Positions 45,610 to 54,442 of a DNA stretch of 64,000 bases are shown piece after piece; position 1 is the first letter of the stretch, and each line of letters begins with the position of its first letter. The DNA is taken from positions 111,172-175,171 of the forward strand of contig JAPLQF010000019.1 in assembly GCA_026399875.1 (NCBI GenBank), written 5' to 3'. The DNA is from Burkholderiales bacterium. Its GTDB lineage: Bacteria > Pseudomonadota > Gammaproteobacteria > Burkholderiales > Burkholderiaceae_E. The notes beneath the pieces are model-generated. The model was not told the DNA's origin and searched no databases. It worked only from the letters and a program-made list of their open reading frames with translations. The position numbers and the translations under genes were made by a program.

Positions 45610-47018
45610 TGCGCTATTTCTCGACTCGTGGCGGCATGCCCGCTCAGCGCTTCAGCGACATCCTGCTGGGCGGCCTGGCACCAGACGGCGGCCTGGTGGT
45701 GCCCGAGCGTTATCCGCTGATCGATGCGGCAACGCTCGAGCGCTGGCGAGCATTGCCTTACGCCGATCTCGCCTTCGTGCTGCTGCGTCTGTACTGCGAC
45801 GATATTCCCGACGCCGATCTGCACGAGCTGGTTCGCCGCACCTATACCCCGCAGGTTTTCGGCACAGCCGAGATCGTGCCTCTGCGAACGCTCGAACCCG
45901 ATCTGCATCTGCTACGGCTGTCCAATGGCCCGACCCTGGCCTTCAAGGATGTCGCGATGCAGCTGCTCGGCAATCTCTTTGAGTATGTGCTTGCGCGCGA
46001 TGGGCGGGCGCTCAACATTCTGGGTGCCACCTCGGGTGATACCGGCAGCGCGGCCGAATACGCCATGCGCGGGCGCAAGGGCATCCGTGTGTTCATGCTC
46101 TCGCCAGATGGGCGCATGAGCCCGTTTCAGGCCGCGCAGATGTTTTCGCTTCGCGATGACAACATCTTCAACATCGCGGTCGACGGCGTTTTCGATGACT
46201 GTCAGGACATGGTCAAAGCGGTTTCCAACGATCTGTCCTTCAAGTCGCGCCATGCCATCGGGACGGTCAATTCGATCAACTGGGGCCGCATCATTGCCCA
46301 GGTGGTCTACTACTTCAAAGCCTGGTTTGCCGTCACCCGCGACGCACCGCAGCCGGTGTCTTTCACCGTGCCAAGCGGTAATTTCGGCAATGTCCTGGCC
46401 GGGCATATTGCGCGGCGCATGGGCCTGCCGATCCGGCGCCTGGTGGTCGCGACCAATGAGAATGACGTGCTCGACGAATTCTTCCGGACCGGCATCTATC
46501 GTCCGCGACGCACCGCCGATACTTTTCAGACCAGCAGCCCGTCGATGGACATCTCCAAAGCCTCCAATTTCGAGCGCTTTGTCTGGGACCTGGTCGATCG
46601 CGACGGCGCGCGCGTGGCAGCACTGTGGCGCGAGGTCGATGAGCGCGGCGCATTCGATCTGGCCAGCACCGGCGAATTCGCCCGCATCGCCGACTTCGGC
46701 TTTGTCTCGGGATCCAGCAGTCATGCGCGTCGCATCAGCACGATCCGTGAGGTCGAGCGCCGATATGGCGAGGTGGTCGATCCGCATACCGCAGACGGCC
46801 TGGCGGTGGCGCAGGCCTGGCGTGAGCCCGGTGTGCCGATGATCTGCCTCGAGACCGCCCTGCCGGCCAAGTTTGCGCAGATCATCGTCGAGGCACTCGG
46901 CCATGGTCCGAGGCGTCCTGGGGCCTACGACGGTATCGAGGAGGCTGCCCAGCGCTTTACGCGCATGCCCGCCGATGTCGGCATGCTCAAGCAGTACATC
47001 GCGGCACGCGTGACCTGA
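45609..47018 (+). CDS. thrC: threonine synthase
   Basis: A 469-residue PLP enzyme of the ThrC class with the N-terminal MRYFSTRGGMPAQRFSDILLGGLAPDGGL typical of E. coli- and yeast-like synthases. The Schiff-base lysine is in PTLAFKDVAMQLLG, the phosphate-binding loop is LGATSGDTGSAAEYA, and NSINWGRIIAQVVYYF and FTVPSGNFGNVLAGHIA are conserved. The start overlaps the hom stop by one base (TGATG), so hom and thrC are coupled. Confidence 0.98.
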   Translation: MRYFSTRGGMPAQRFSDILLGGLAPDGGLVVPERYPLIDAATLERWRALPYADLAFVLLRLYCDDIPDADLHELVRRTYTPQVFGTAEIVPLRTLEPDLHLLRLSNGPTLAFKDVAMQLLGNLFEYVLARDGRALNILGATSGDTGSAAEYAMRGRKGIRVFMLSPDGRMSPFQAAQMFSLRDDNIFNIAVDGVFDDCQDMVKAVSNDLSFKSRHAIGTVNSINWGRIIAQVVYYFKAWFAVTRDAPQPVSFTVPSGNFGNVLAGHIARRMGLPIRRLVVATNENDVLDEFFRTGIYRPRRTADTFQTSSPSMDISKASNFERFVWDLVDRDGARVAALWREVDERGAFDLASTGEFARIADFGFVSGSSSHARRISTIREVERRYGEVVDPHTADGLAVAQAWREPGVPMICLETALPAKFAQIIVEALGHGPRRPGAYDGIEEAAQRFTRMPADVGMLKQYIAARVT

Positions 47019-47021
47019 GCA

Positions 47022-47537
47022 ATGCGCGCCTTCGGGTTCGCCGGTTTCTCGGGCGCAGGCAAGACCACGCTCATCGAATGTCTGATTCCGCGGCTGGTGG
47101 CGGCTGGTCTGCGTGTGTCGCTGATCAAGCATGCCCATCATCGCTTCGATATCGACAAGCCCGGCAAGGACTCCTGGCGTCATCGTGAAGCCGGCGCCAG
47201 TGAGGTGCTGATCGCCTCCGATCAGCGCTGGGCCCTCATGCATGAATTGCGCGGCGAGCCTGAGCCCGATCTGGGGGCGCTCATGCAGCACTTGTCGCCC
47301 TGCGATCTGGTGCTGATCGAGGGCTACAAGCGGGCGAGTATTCCCAAGCTTGAAGTTCATCGGCCCGAACTGGGCAAGCCGCTGCTGTCGCCCCAGGACC
47401 CGGATATCGTGGCATTGGCGAGCGATGTGCAGATCGATTCCGCACTGCCCCAGTTCAGGCTCAGCGACTATGATGCCATCACAGCCTTCGTGATCCGCGA
47501 GGCCACTTCGCAGAGCCGGTATCCCCTTCAGTCATGA
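47022..47537 (+). CDS. mobB: molybdopterin-guanine dinucleotide biosynthesis adapter MobB
   Basis: A 171-residue GTP-binding protein with the P-loop GFSGAGKTTLIE at the N-terminus, KHAHHRFDIDKPGKDSWRHREAGA and a second nucleotide segment LVLIEGYKRASIPKLEVHR. It assists MobA in adding GMP to molybdopterin. It starts three bases after thrC and overlaps moeA by four bases, so it links the amino acid genes to the molybdenum cofactor genes. Confidence 0.96.
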   Translation: MRAFGFAGFSGAGKTTLIECLIPRLVAAGLRVSLIKHAHHRFDIDKPGKDSWRHREAGASEVLIASDQRWALMHELRGEPEPDLGALMQHLSPCDLVLIEGYKRASIPKLEVHRPELGKPLLSPQDPDIVALASDVQIDSALPQFRLSDYDAITAFVIREATSQSRYPLQS

Positions 47538-48763
47538 ACCGTCCCGCATTGCTCGACTTCGATGAGGCGAGGCGCCAGCTCCTCGAACTGGCCCAGCCGC
47601 TGGCGCTGCGCGAGGGCGATTTCGAGGATTTGCCGACGAACGACGCCCTCGACCGGGTGCTCGCGCGGGATCAGGTCTCAACGCTCGACGTCCCGCCGAT
47701 GGACAACTCGCAGATGGACGGCTACGCGGTGCGCGCCGCCGATCTGGTTGCCGGTCAGCCAATGGCGGTCTCCCAGCGCATTGCCGCGGGGGAGGTTGCC
47801 GCGCCGCTTGCAGCCGGTACCGCTGCCCGGATTTTCACTGGTGCGATGGTGCCGGCAGGCGCTGATGCGGTGATCATGCAGGAGCAGGCGGTGCTCGACG
47901 GTGGGCAGGTTCGCTTCGACATCCTGCCGGCGGCCGGCGACTGGATCCGCCGCACAGGCGAAGACATTCGCCGCGACAGTGTCGTGCTCACCGCCGGGAC
48001 CCGGCTCACGCCGCAGGCGCTCGGGCTTGCCGCCTCGGTCGGACTGGCAATGTTGCCGGTGCGCCCGAGACTGCGGGTCGCGTGTTTTTTCACCGGCGAC
48101 GAGCTCGCGATGCCTGGCGAGACGCTTGCACCGGGCGCGATCTACAACTCCAATCGATTCGTGCTGGTGGCGCTGCTGCGCAGGCTCGGTTGCGATGTCA
48201 CCGATCTCGGAATCGTGCCCGATTCGCTCGACGCCACCCGCAGCGCGCTGCGCGAGGCGGCTCGCCGCTGCGATCTGATCGTCACCTCAGGCGGCATGTC
48301 GGTCGGTGAGGAGGATCATGTGCGCCCGGCGCTTGAGGCCGAAGGGTCGCTGCGCACCTGGCAGATCGCGATCAAACCCGGCAAGCCGCTCGCCTGGGGC
48401 GCGGTGCGTCGCGCCGACGGCGGCTCTGCCCATTTCATCGGCCTGCCCGGCAACCCGGTCTCAAGCTTCGTCACTTTTCTGCTCTTCGTGAGGCCCTTCA
48501 TCCTGCGACTGCAGGGGGCCACCGACCGCCTGCCCAGGCCAATCGCAGTTCGTGCCGATTTCGACTGGCCCAAACCCGATCGGCGCCGAGAGTTCCTGCG
48601 GGTGCGCTTCAATCAGGCCGGTGGACTCGATCTCTTTGCGAATCAGGGCTCGGGCGTGCTGACCTCGACGGTCTGGGCCGACGGCCTGATCGACAATCCG
48701 CCGCTGCAGGCGATCCGCCGCGGTGATCTGGTGGCTTTTCTGCCGATGGAGGGCCTGCTGTGA
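47534..48763 (+). CDS. moeA: molybdopterin molybdenumtransferase MoeA
   Basis: A 409-residue enzyme that inserts molybdate into adenylated molybdopterin. Typical segments are the linker DVPPMDNSQMDGYAVRA, RIFTGAMVPAGADAVIMQE, the MogA-like domain with FTGDELAMPGETLAPGAIYNSNRF and the catalytic region TSGGMSVGEEDHV, and the FIGLPGNPVSSFVTF signature. A C-terminal beta domain is present. It is coupled to mobB and moaD by four-base overlaps. Confidence 0.97.
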   Translation: MNRPALLDFDEARRQLLELAQPLALREGDFEDLPTNDALDRVLARDQVSTLDVPPMDNSQMDGYAVRAADLVAGQPMAVSQRIAAGEVAAPLAAGTAARIFTGAMVPAGADAVIMQEQAVLDGGQVRFDILPAAGDWIRRTGEDIRRDSVVLTAGTRLTPQALGLAASVGLAMLPVRPRLRVACFFTGDELAMPGETLAPGAIYNSNRFVLVALLRRLGCDVTDLGIVPDSLDATRSALREAARRCDLIVTSGGMSVGEEDHVRPALEAEGSLRTWQIAIKPGKPLAWGAVRRADGGSAHFIGLPGNPVSSFVTFLLFVRPFILRLQGATDRLPRPIAVRADFDWPKPDRRREFLRVRFNQAGGLDLFANQGSGVLTSTVWADGLIDNPPLQAIRRGDLVAFLPMEGLL

Positions 48764-49017
48764 AGGTGGCTGTCCTTTACTTCGCGAGCCTGCGCGAAAC
48801 CCTGGGCCTGGGGCGCGAGCAGCTCGATCTGCCGGGGTCGGTTGCAACCGCAGCCGACTTGCGCGCGCATCTTTGTGCCCGAGGGGGTGTCTGGGCGAAG
48901 GCCCTGGCCGAGGGGGCTGCGGTGCGGGTGGCCATCGATCAAACGGTGGCCTTGCCTGAAACGCTGCTGCACGAGGGCGCCGAAGTCGCCTTCTTTCCGC
49001 CGGTGACCGGCGGCTGA
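48760..49017 (+). CDS. moaD: molybdopterin synthase small subunit MoaD
   Basis: An 85-residue ubiquitin-like sulfur carrier. It has YFASLRETLGLGREQLDLP and ends FFPPVTGG; the C-terminal Gly-Gly is the thiocarboxylate site. The GTG start overlaps the moeA stop (GTGA). It works with MoaE, 20 bases downstream. Confidence 0.96.
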   Translation: MKVAVLYFASLRETLGLGREQLDLPGSVATAADLRAHLCARGGVWAKALAEGAAVRVAIDQTVALPETLLHEGAEVAFFPPVTGG

Positions 49018-49037
49018 TCGGCTGACAACGGCCCGCT

Positions 49038-49496
49038 ATGCCTGTCCGCATCCAGACCGAAGACTTCGATCTGAGCACCGAGATTGCGGCCTTGCGTGCA
49101 GGGCGTGCCGGCGTCGGTGCGGTAGTGAGCTTCGTCGGCACGGTGCGCGACATCAATCAGGGCACTGGCGTATCGTCGCTCACGCTCGAGCACTATCCGG
49201 GCATGACCGACAAGTCGCTGCAGGAAATCGTCGCTCAGGCGAAATCGCGCTGGCAGCTTGACGAGGTGCTGGTGATCCATCGTGTCGGCCCGCTGCTTCC
49301 CCTTGAGCAGATCGTTCTGGTGGCGGTGAGTTCTGCCCACCGAGGCGAGGCATTCGAAGCCTGCGAGTTCGTGATGGACTGGCTCAAGACCCGGGCGCCC
49401 TTCTGGAAGAAGGAAGCCACCCCGCAAGGCGAGCGATGGGTCGATGCGCGCGAGTCCGACGATGCGGCGGCGGCCCGCTGGGGACGGCCCGAGTGA
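49038..49496 (+). CDS. moaE: molybdopterin synthase large subunit MoaE
   Basis: A 152-residue catalytic subunit that converts precursor Z (cPMP) to molybdopterin. Conserved parts are GAVVSFVGTVRDINQGTGVSSLTLEHYPGMTDK, VIHRVGPLLPLEQIVLVAVSSAHRGEAFEACEFVMDWLKTRAPFWKKE, with the active-site lysines in WKKE. The stop overlaps the crcB start. Confidence 0.97.
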   Translation: MPVRIQTEDFDLSTEIAALRAGRAGVGAVVSFVGTVRDINQGTGVSSLTLEHYPGMTDKSLQEIVAQAKSRWQLDEVLVIHRVGPLLPLEQIVLVAVSSAHRGEAFEACEFVMDWLKTRAPFWKKEATPQGERWVDARESDDAAAARWGRPE

Positions 49497-49876
49497 ATCA
49501 GGCGATGGGGCCGATGGTCTGGCTGTCGATTGCCGCCGGTGCGGTGCTGGGCGCCTGGTCGCGCTGGCTGCTGGGTCTGCTCTTGAATCGTTCCGGCCAC
49601 CTCATGCCCTGGGGCACGCTGCTGGTCAATGTCGTCGGAGGGCTCGTCATCGGCATGGCGCTGGCGGTGTTCGAGCGGCGCCCCGACATGGCGGCAGCAT
49701 GGCGGCCGTTCCTGGTCACCGGCTTTCTCGGCGCACTCACCACCTTCTCGACATTTTCGGCCGAGTCGCTGCAGATGCTTCAGCGCGGCGCCTACGGTCA
49801 TGCAGTGCTGCACACCGTGACCCATCTGCTCGGCGCCCTGCTGGCGACCATTCTGGGCTGGCGTCTGATGCGATGA
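49493..49876 (+). CDS. crcB: fluoride ion channel CrcB/Fluc
   Basis: A 127-residue protein with four hydrophobic helices: WLSIAAGAVLGAWSRWLLGLLL, TLLVNVVGGLVIGMALAVFE, FLVTGFLGALTTFSTFSAES (with the Fluc signature TTFSTFS) and HLLGALLATILGWRLM. Fluc channels are dual-topology dimers that export fluoride. The GTG at 49493 overlaps the moaE stop (GTGA); ATG 49505 is an alternative. No fluoride riboswitch is visible because the gene lies inside an operon. Confidence 0.93.
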   Translation: MNQAMGPMVWLSIAAGAVLGAWSRWLLGLLLNRSGHLMPWGTLLVNVVGGLVIGMALAVFERRPDMAAAWRPFLVTGFLGALTTFSTFSAESLQMLQRGAYGHAVLHTVTHLLGALLATILGWRLMR

Positions 49877-49910
49877 AGACCATCAACAAGAAACGCAGGA
49901 GGAGAGCCCG

Positions 49911-50777
49911 ATGAAAGAGAGTCAATCCGAGTTCCTGGAGGTACGCGGCCTGAAGTATCACTGCCGGACCTGGGGCGATCGCAAGTCACCCCTGCTGGTG
50001 ATGCTGCATGGTTTCCAGGATGTGTCGGCCTCCTGGCAGTTCACCGTCGATGCCCTGCGTCGCGACTGGTTCGTGGTGGCCCCCGACTGGCGTGGCTATG
50101 GCCTGACCCAGTGGAGCGGATCGGACAGCTACTGGTTTGGTGACTATCTCGGCGATCTGGAGTTTCTGCTCGAGCATTACAGCCCGCAGCGTCCGGTTCG
50201 GATCGTGGCCCACAGCATGGGGGCGCATGTCACTGCTACCTACGCCGGTGTGCGGCCCGATCGTGTCAGCCATTTCATCAATGTTGATGGTTTCGGCCCG
50301 CCGGTTGCGCGCCAGGATCCGCCGCCGCGGCGCTTCACCAAGTGGCTCGCGCAACTGCACCACGACACCAGCCAGCGGCCCTATCTCGACTTCGATGAAT
50401 TCGCCTTGCGCATGCAGTCCGAAAACCCCCGGCTCACCGATGAGCGTGCCCGTTTTCTGGTGCAGCACTGGGGCGTCGCGCTTGAAGACGGCAGTGTTGC
50501 GCGTCGTGCCGATCCGGCTCACAAGCGCAACAGTCCGATGCCGCTGCCGGCCGACGATGCGATCGCCTGCTGGCAGCAGACCGAGGCGCAGGTGCTCTGG
50601 ATCGATGGCGAGGAGTCGGGCCTGATGGCGCGTCTGGCCTCGATGCCCGACGAGTTCGAGCGGCGCTCGCGTGCTTATCGGGGGCTGCGCATCGAGCATA
50701 TCGCGCAGGCCGGCCACAATATTCATCACGACCAGCCCGAGCGGCTCGCCGAGACCATCGAAAAATTCCTGCCCTGA
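49911..50777 (+). CDS. alpha/beta hydrolase
   Basis: A 288-residue single-domain hydrolase. It shows MLHGFQDVSASWQF (oxyanion region), APDWRGYGLTQW, the nucleophile elbow VAHSMGAHVTATYA (Ser about 104) and a C-terminal His in QAGHNIHHDQPERLAETIEKFL. AGGAGAG precedes the ATG. Relatives include epoxide hydrolases and esterases; the substrate cannot be assigned. It follows crcB by 34 bases. Confidence 0.87.
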   Translation: MKESQSEFLEVRGLKYHCRTWGDRKSPLLVMLHGFQDVSASWQFTVDALRRDWFVVAPDWRGYGLTQWSGSDSYWFGDYLGDLEFLLEHYSPQRPVRIVAHSMGAHVTATYAGVRPDRVSHFINVDGFGPPVARQDPPPRRFTKWLAQLHHDTSQRPYLDFDEFALRMQSENPRLTDERARFLVQHWGVALEDGSVARRADPAHKRNSPMPLPADDAIACWQQTEAQVLWIDGEESGLMARLASMPDEFERRSRAYRGLRIEHIAQAGHNIHHDQPERLAETIEKFLP

Positions 50778-50801
50778 TTCAGGCGGCTAATCGACCTGTC
50801 T

Positions 50802-51662
50802 TCAGCCGGTGGTGTCGGATTGTTTCAGCTGCGCGGCCCGTTGCGCCTCGCGGCGACCGATCCAGATGGTGGCCGCGATGATCACCAGGCCGCCGATCAG
50901 GGTCGTGCTGCTCGGGTAGTCGCCGAACACCAGCAGTCCCCAGAGCGTGGCCCAGATCAGGTCCAGAAACTTGGCCGACTGGGTGACCGAGATATCGGTC
51001 GAGACGAAGGAGCGGGTGAGGCAATAGTGGCCAGCGCTGCCGATCACGCCGGTGATCGCGAACATCAGCCACTGGGTGGGCGTCGGCCAGACCCAGACCA
51101 TCAGCGCAAAGGGCATGGTCAAGATCGAGACAGTGGTCCCCTGCCAGGCGACGATGACTTCCGGTCGGTCGTGCCGGGTCAGCATCTTCGTGAGCAGAAA
51201 CGACAGGGAAAACATCGGGGCCGAGGCCAGCATGATCACCGAGTACCAGTTGCCGCTGCCCGACAGCCTCGGGCCGACCACGATCAGTACCCCGACGAAG
51301 CCAATCAGCGCGGCCGCCCACCGCTCGGGCCGCATCTTTTCGCCGAGCAGATAGGCGGCACCGATCATGGTGAAGATCGGGCCGGTGTAGCCGATGGCGG
51401 TGGTGTCTGCGAGGGTCAGATGCGGCAGGGCGAAGAACCACAGCGACAGACCGATGCTGTGCACGATGCCTCGCCAGAACTGCCCGGAGATGCTGTTCGG
51501 AAGATAGCCGCGCCATCCCCGTCGCAGGATCAGCGGCAGCATGACCACCACCCCGAACAGATAGCGCAGGAATTGCGCCTCGAAGGGATGCATCTCCAGC
51601 GTGATCTGGCGCAGCAGGGTGTTGAGTACCGAGAAACTGAATCCCGCGGCGATCGCCCACAT
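50802..51662 (-). CDS. EamA/DMT family transporter
   Basis: A 286-residue inner-membrane protein with about ten hydrophobic helices arranged as two EamA repeats: WAIAAGFSFSVLNTLLRQ to WAAALIGFVGVLIVVGPRL, and SVIMLASAPMFSLSFLLTK to TTLIGGLVIIAATIWIGRR. Drug/metabolite transporters move amino acids, nucleotides or other small molecules. The start at 51662 is the first ATG; the frame stays open upstream to the acyl-CoA dehydrogenase stop, so a few more residues are possible. Confidence 0.88.
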   Translation of the reverse strand: MWAIAAGFSFSVLNTLLRQITLEMHPFEAQFLRYLFGVVVMLPLILRRGWRGYLPNSISGQFWRGIVHSIGLSLWFFALPHLTLADTTAIGYTGPIFTMIGAAYLLGEKMRPERWAAALIGFVGVLIVVGPRLSGSGNWYSVIMLASAPMFSLSFLLTKMLTRHDRPEVIVAWQGTTVSILTMPFALMVWVWPTPTQWLMFAITGVIGSAGHYCLTRSFVSTDISVTQSAKFLDLIWATLWGLLVFGDYPSSTTLIGGLVIIAATIWIGRREAQRAAQLKQSDTTG

Positions 51663-51715
51663 CAGGGCCTTGGTCGGTGCCGGCGCGGCTTTTAATCGCC
51701 TGATGAGTGCTGCAG

Positions 51716-52816
51716 TCAGATCCGCCCCTTGCCGAGGTCGAGATGCCCGCGCGACACATTCACTCTCAGGGTGTCGGTTTCGCCCTCGGCAAGCCTGAGG
51801 GTGCGCAATCGCCGGATAGCAGCTTCCAGCGGATGGCCCACGACCAGCGCCTCGCCGCCGACCAGCTGGACGGCCGAATCGGCGATTTTTCCTGCGACCT
51901 CGGTGGCAAAGACCTTGGACGCGATGCTTTCATTGACGGTGTCGTGGCCGGCATCGGTGAGTCGCGCGGTGCGATAGACCATCGATCGCGCCGCATAGGC
52001 GTCAATCCGCATTTCGCCATAGCGAAGACGGATGCGCTCCGAGTCGGCCGGCACACCGCCTCGACGCGGCCTTCGAAGTGATTCGGCCACCAGATCGATG
52101 ATCCAGGCGGCGGTGCCCACGCAGTCAGCGGCCAGGGCACGGCGAACCTCGCTGATTCGCGCCAGTGCGCGTGTGCGGCCCTGACCCGGCGCGCCAATCG
52201 CATGGTGCTTTGGCACCCGGACATCATCGAAGCGAAACGCCGCATGGTGGCTGCCATCGAGGGATTCGAAGCGCCGCTCGATACTGACGCCCGGGCGGTC
52301 GGTATCGATGATCACCATCGCCGGTCCTTCCCCATCGACCTCGACCAATGCAGCCAGAAACGAAGCATCAAGGCCGCCGGTGACATACGACTTGCGTCCG
52401 TTGATCACCAGCTCGTCGCCATCGACGCGGGCCCAGGTCGGGCGCGGCGCATCGGCGGGCTCGGTGAACGCGAATCCGGTGCGCTTGTCGCCGGCCAGCA
52501 GCGGCAGCAGGTGGGTGGTCCGCAAGGGCTCGCCCACGCCCTCGAGTACGCCGGCTTCCTCGCCGAAGAGCCCTCGCAGCGATCCGACGCCATGGCTTGC
52601 CAGGGTGTCGCGCACCACCAGCATCGTCAGCGCGGGCGTATCGCGGACTTGGGTCAGCGTGTAAATGCCGGCGGCCTGTGACGCGTCACGAACCCGCTGC
52701 GTGCGGACAGACGGGGCAAGCTGCGGGTCGTCGCGAAGCCCTGTGAGCGTGTCTCGCGCCAGCGTGGCAACACGATCTCGAAAGGCCTGGAGATCAGGCG
52801 AAAGAAATTCGGGCAT
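51716..52816 (-). CDS. acyl-CoA dehydrogenase family protein
   Basis: A 366-residue FAD-dependent dehydrogenase. FAFTEPADAPRPTWARVDGDELVINGRKSYVTGG is the flavin-binding middle segment, followed by FDDVRVPKHHAIG and EVRRALAADCVGTAAWIIDL. Near the C-terminus RTLRLAEGETDTLRV occupies the place of the catalytic YEGT-type loop, with a Glu but not the usual flanks. The substrate is unknown. It lies 33 bases after the ABM gene's stop, on the same strand. Confidence 0.88.
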   Translation of the reverse strand: MPEFLSPDLQAFRDRVATLARDTLTGLRDDPQLAPSVRTQRVRDASQAAGIYTLTQVRDTPALTMLVVRDTLASHGVGSLRGLFGEEAGVLEGVGEPLRTTHLLPLLAGDKRTGFAFTEPADAPRPTWARVDGDELVINGRKSYVTGGLDASFLAALVEVDGEGPAMVIIDTDRPGVSIERRFESLDGSHHAAFRFDDVRVPKHHAIGAPGQGRTRALARISEVRRALAADCVGTAAWIIDLVAESLRRPRRGGVPADSERIRLRYGEMRIDAYAARSMVYRTARLTDAGHDTVNESIASKVFATEVAGKIADSAVQLVGGEALVVGHPLEAAIRRLRTLRLAEGETDTLRVNVSRGHLDLGKGRI

Positions 52817-52849
52817 AGGAAGTCCTGCGCGCCAGGCGCAGGATCGTGG

Positions 52850-53140
52850 TCAGCCGAGTTCGACCATTCGCAGCACCGAGGGTGCGCCGTCCATGAAGGC
52901 GCCCATTGCGCGCCCAAGGGTCTTGAAATGCTCCATGCCGCGATGTGCCTTCATGGCCTCTTCGTCGGCATAACGCTCCATGAAGACGAAGGTGCTCGGT
53001 TCGTCGCCCTTGCTCAGGGTGTAGAGCAGGCAGCCCGGCTCGTTGGCGTTGACCGCTGCGACCAGCTGGAGCGCGACCGCCTGGAACTCGGCTTCCTGAC
53101 CCGGCTTGACCTTGATGGTGGCGACGATGCTCTGAACCAT
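52850..53140 (-). CDS. antibiotic biosynthesis monooxygenase (ABM/YgiN-like) protein
   Basis: A 96-residue dimeric ferredoxin-like fold protein: VQSIVATIKVKPGQEAEFQAVALQLVAAV, EPGCLLYTLSKGDEPSTFVFMERYADEEAMKAHRGMEHFKTLG. The conserved His and the Tyr of FMERYADEEA match the family. Such proteins act as quinol or small-molecule monooxygenases. GGAG lies eight bases before the ATG. It sits between an OYE-type enzyme and an acyl-CoA dehydrogenase on the same strand. Confidence 0.88.
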   Translation of the reverse strand: MVQSIVATIKVKPGQEAEFQAVALQLVAAVNANEPGCLLYTLSKGDEPSTFVFMERYADEEAMKAHRGMEHFKTLGRAMGAFMDGAPSVLRMVELG

Positions 53141-53215
53141 GGTTGTCTCCTGGTATTTGAATTTGTTGAGACCCGCAGTTTACATTGCGGCCTGCGGGTG
53201 CCTGTGCAGGGTTGA

Positions 53216-54382
53216 TCAGCGTGCGCCGAAAGTGATCGCGCCGAACACGTCCTTGAGCTCGCGCGGCTGCGACCGCCAGTACTGATGCGGCACCGTGACA
53301 TGGTGACCGAGAGCCGCCGCCGCATGCCAGGGCCAACGCGGGTTCCAGAGCAGTCCGCGGGCCAGCGCCACCAGGTCGGCCTGTCCCTCGGTCAGGATCG
53401 ATTCGGCCTGCTGCGCTTCGGTGATCAGACCAACCGCGATGACCGGCATGTCGACCTCGGCCCGCACGCGCTCGGCAAACGGCACCTGATAGCCCGGCCC
53501 CAGCGGAATTTTCTGCGTCGGCGACACGCCCCCGGACGAGACATCGAGCCAGTCGCAGCCGCGGGCCTGCAGCGCGCGCGCAAACACGACCGTCTGCTCG
53601 ATATCCCAGCCGCCCTCGACCCAGTCGGTGGCTGAGACCCGCACGCCAAGCGGCTTGTCGGCCGGCCAGACCGCCCGCATCGCCTCGAACACCTCGAGCG
53701 GAAAGCGCATCCGGTTCTCGAGACTGCCGCCCCACTGATCGGTCCGGTGGTTGGCAATCGGCGATAAAAACTCGTGCAGCAGATAGCCGTGTGCAACATG
53801 CAGTTCGACTGCGTCGATGCCCAGTCGCGCCGATCGGCGGGTGGCATCGACGAAGCGCTCCCGCAGGGCCGCAAGGCCGGCGGCATCGAGCGCGCGCGGC
53901 GGCGATTCGGTCGGCAGGTGCGGCACGTCCGACGGGCCCACCGGCTGCCAGCCGCCATCGGCCTGGGCGACCAGTTGCCCGCCCTCCCAGGGACGACCGC
54001 TCGAGGCTTTGCGACCGGCATGGCCGAGCTGAATGGCAATCGGCATCGAGGCGATCGGCCGGATCGCCCTCAGGACGCGCGCCAGAGCCGCCTCGGTGTC
54101 GTCATCCCACAGACCAAGGCAGCCGGCGGTGATGCGGCCGACCGGCTCGACCGCGGTTGCTTCGATCACCAGCAGTCCGGCTCCCGACATGGCCAATTGG
54201 CCGAGATGCGCCAGATGCCAGGGGGTCGCTCGCCCTTCATCGGCCGAGTACTGGCACATCGGCGCAATCACGATCCGGTTGGGAAGTTCGAGCGAGCGCA
54301 GCTTGAAGGGGGTAAAGAGCATCGGTCCGGTCTCAGCCGGTTTCGGTACGGAGAATTGAGCGCTTGCGGAAGTGTTCGTCAC
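53216..54382 (-). CDS. NADH:flavin oxidoreductase, Old Yellow Enzyme (YqjM-like)
   Basis: A 388-residue FMN barrel. Key segments are FTPFKLRSLELPNRIVIAPMCQYSADEG (YqjM-type Cys), AIQLGHAGRKAS, the substrate-binding His pair in AVELHVAHGYLLHEFLSP, NHRTDQWGGSLENRMRFPLEV and the phosphate-binding ADLVALARGLLWNPRW. The GTG at 54382 was chosen because AGGAA lies six bases upstream; ATG 54322 would remove 20 residues. It reduces alkenes of enals or enones in this family. Its start region overlaps the candidate clpB promoter. Confidence 0.92.
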   Translation of the reverse strand: MTNTSASAQFSVPKPAETGPMLFTPFKLRSLELPNRIVIAPMCQYSADEGRATPWHLAHLGQLAMSGAGLLVIEATAVEPVGRITAGCLGLWDDDTEAALARVLRAIRPIASMPIAIQLGHAGRKASSGRPWEGGQLVAQADGGWQPVGPSDVPHLPTESPPRALDAAGLAALRERFVDATRRSARLGIDAVELHVAHGYLLHEFLSPIANHRTDQWGGSLENRMRFPLEVFEAMRAVWPADKPLGVRVSATDWVEGGWDIEQTVVFARALQARGCDWLDVSSGGVSPTQKIPLGPGYQVPFAERVRAEVDMPVIAVGLITEAQQAESILTEGQADLVALARGLLWNPRWPWHAAAALGHHVTVPHQYWRSQPRELKDVFGAITFGAR

Positions 54383-54410
54383 TTGAATTCCTGATGAGAT
54401 AGCCACAGTT
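54382..54410 (+). promoter_or_regulatory. candidate sigma-32 promoter of clpB
   Basis: CTTGAA (54382-54387) is followed after 15 bases by CCACAGTT (54403-54410), with five of eight matches to the -10 consensus CCCCATNT. It lies 33 bases before the clpB start. The CACTTGAATTCC 12-mer is identical to that before grpE. The same bases carry the start codon and ribosome binding site of the divergent OYE gene. Confidence 0.45.
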
Positions 54411-54442
54411 ACGTCAGGGAAACATTTTATAGGCACCCGACG

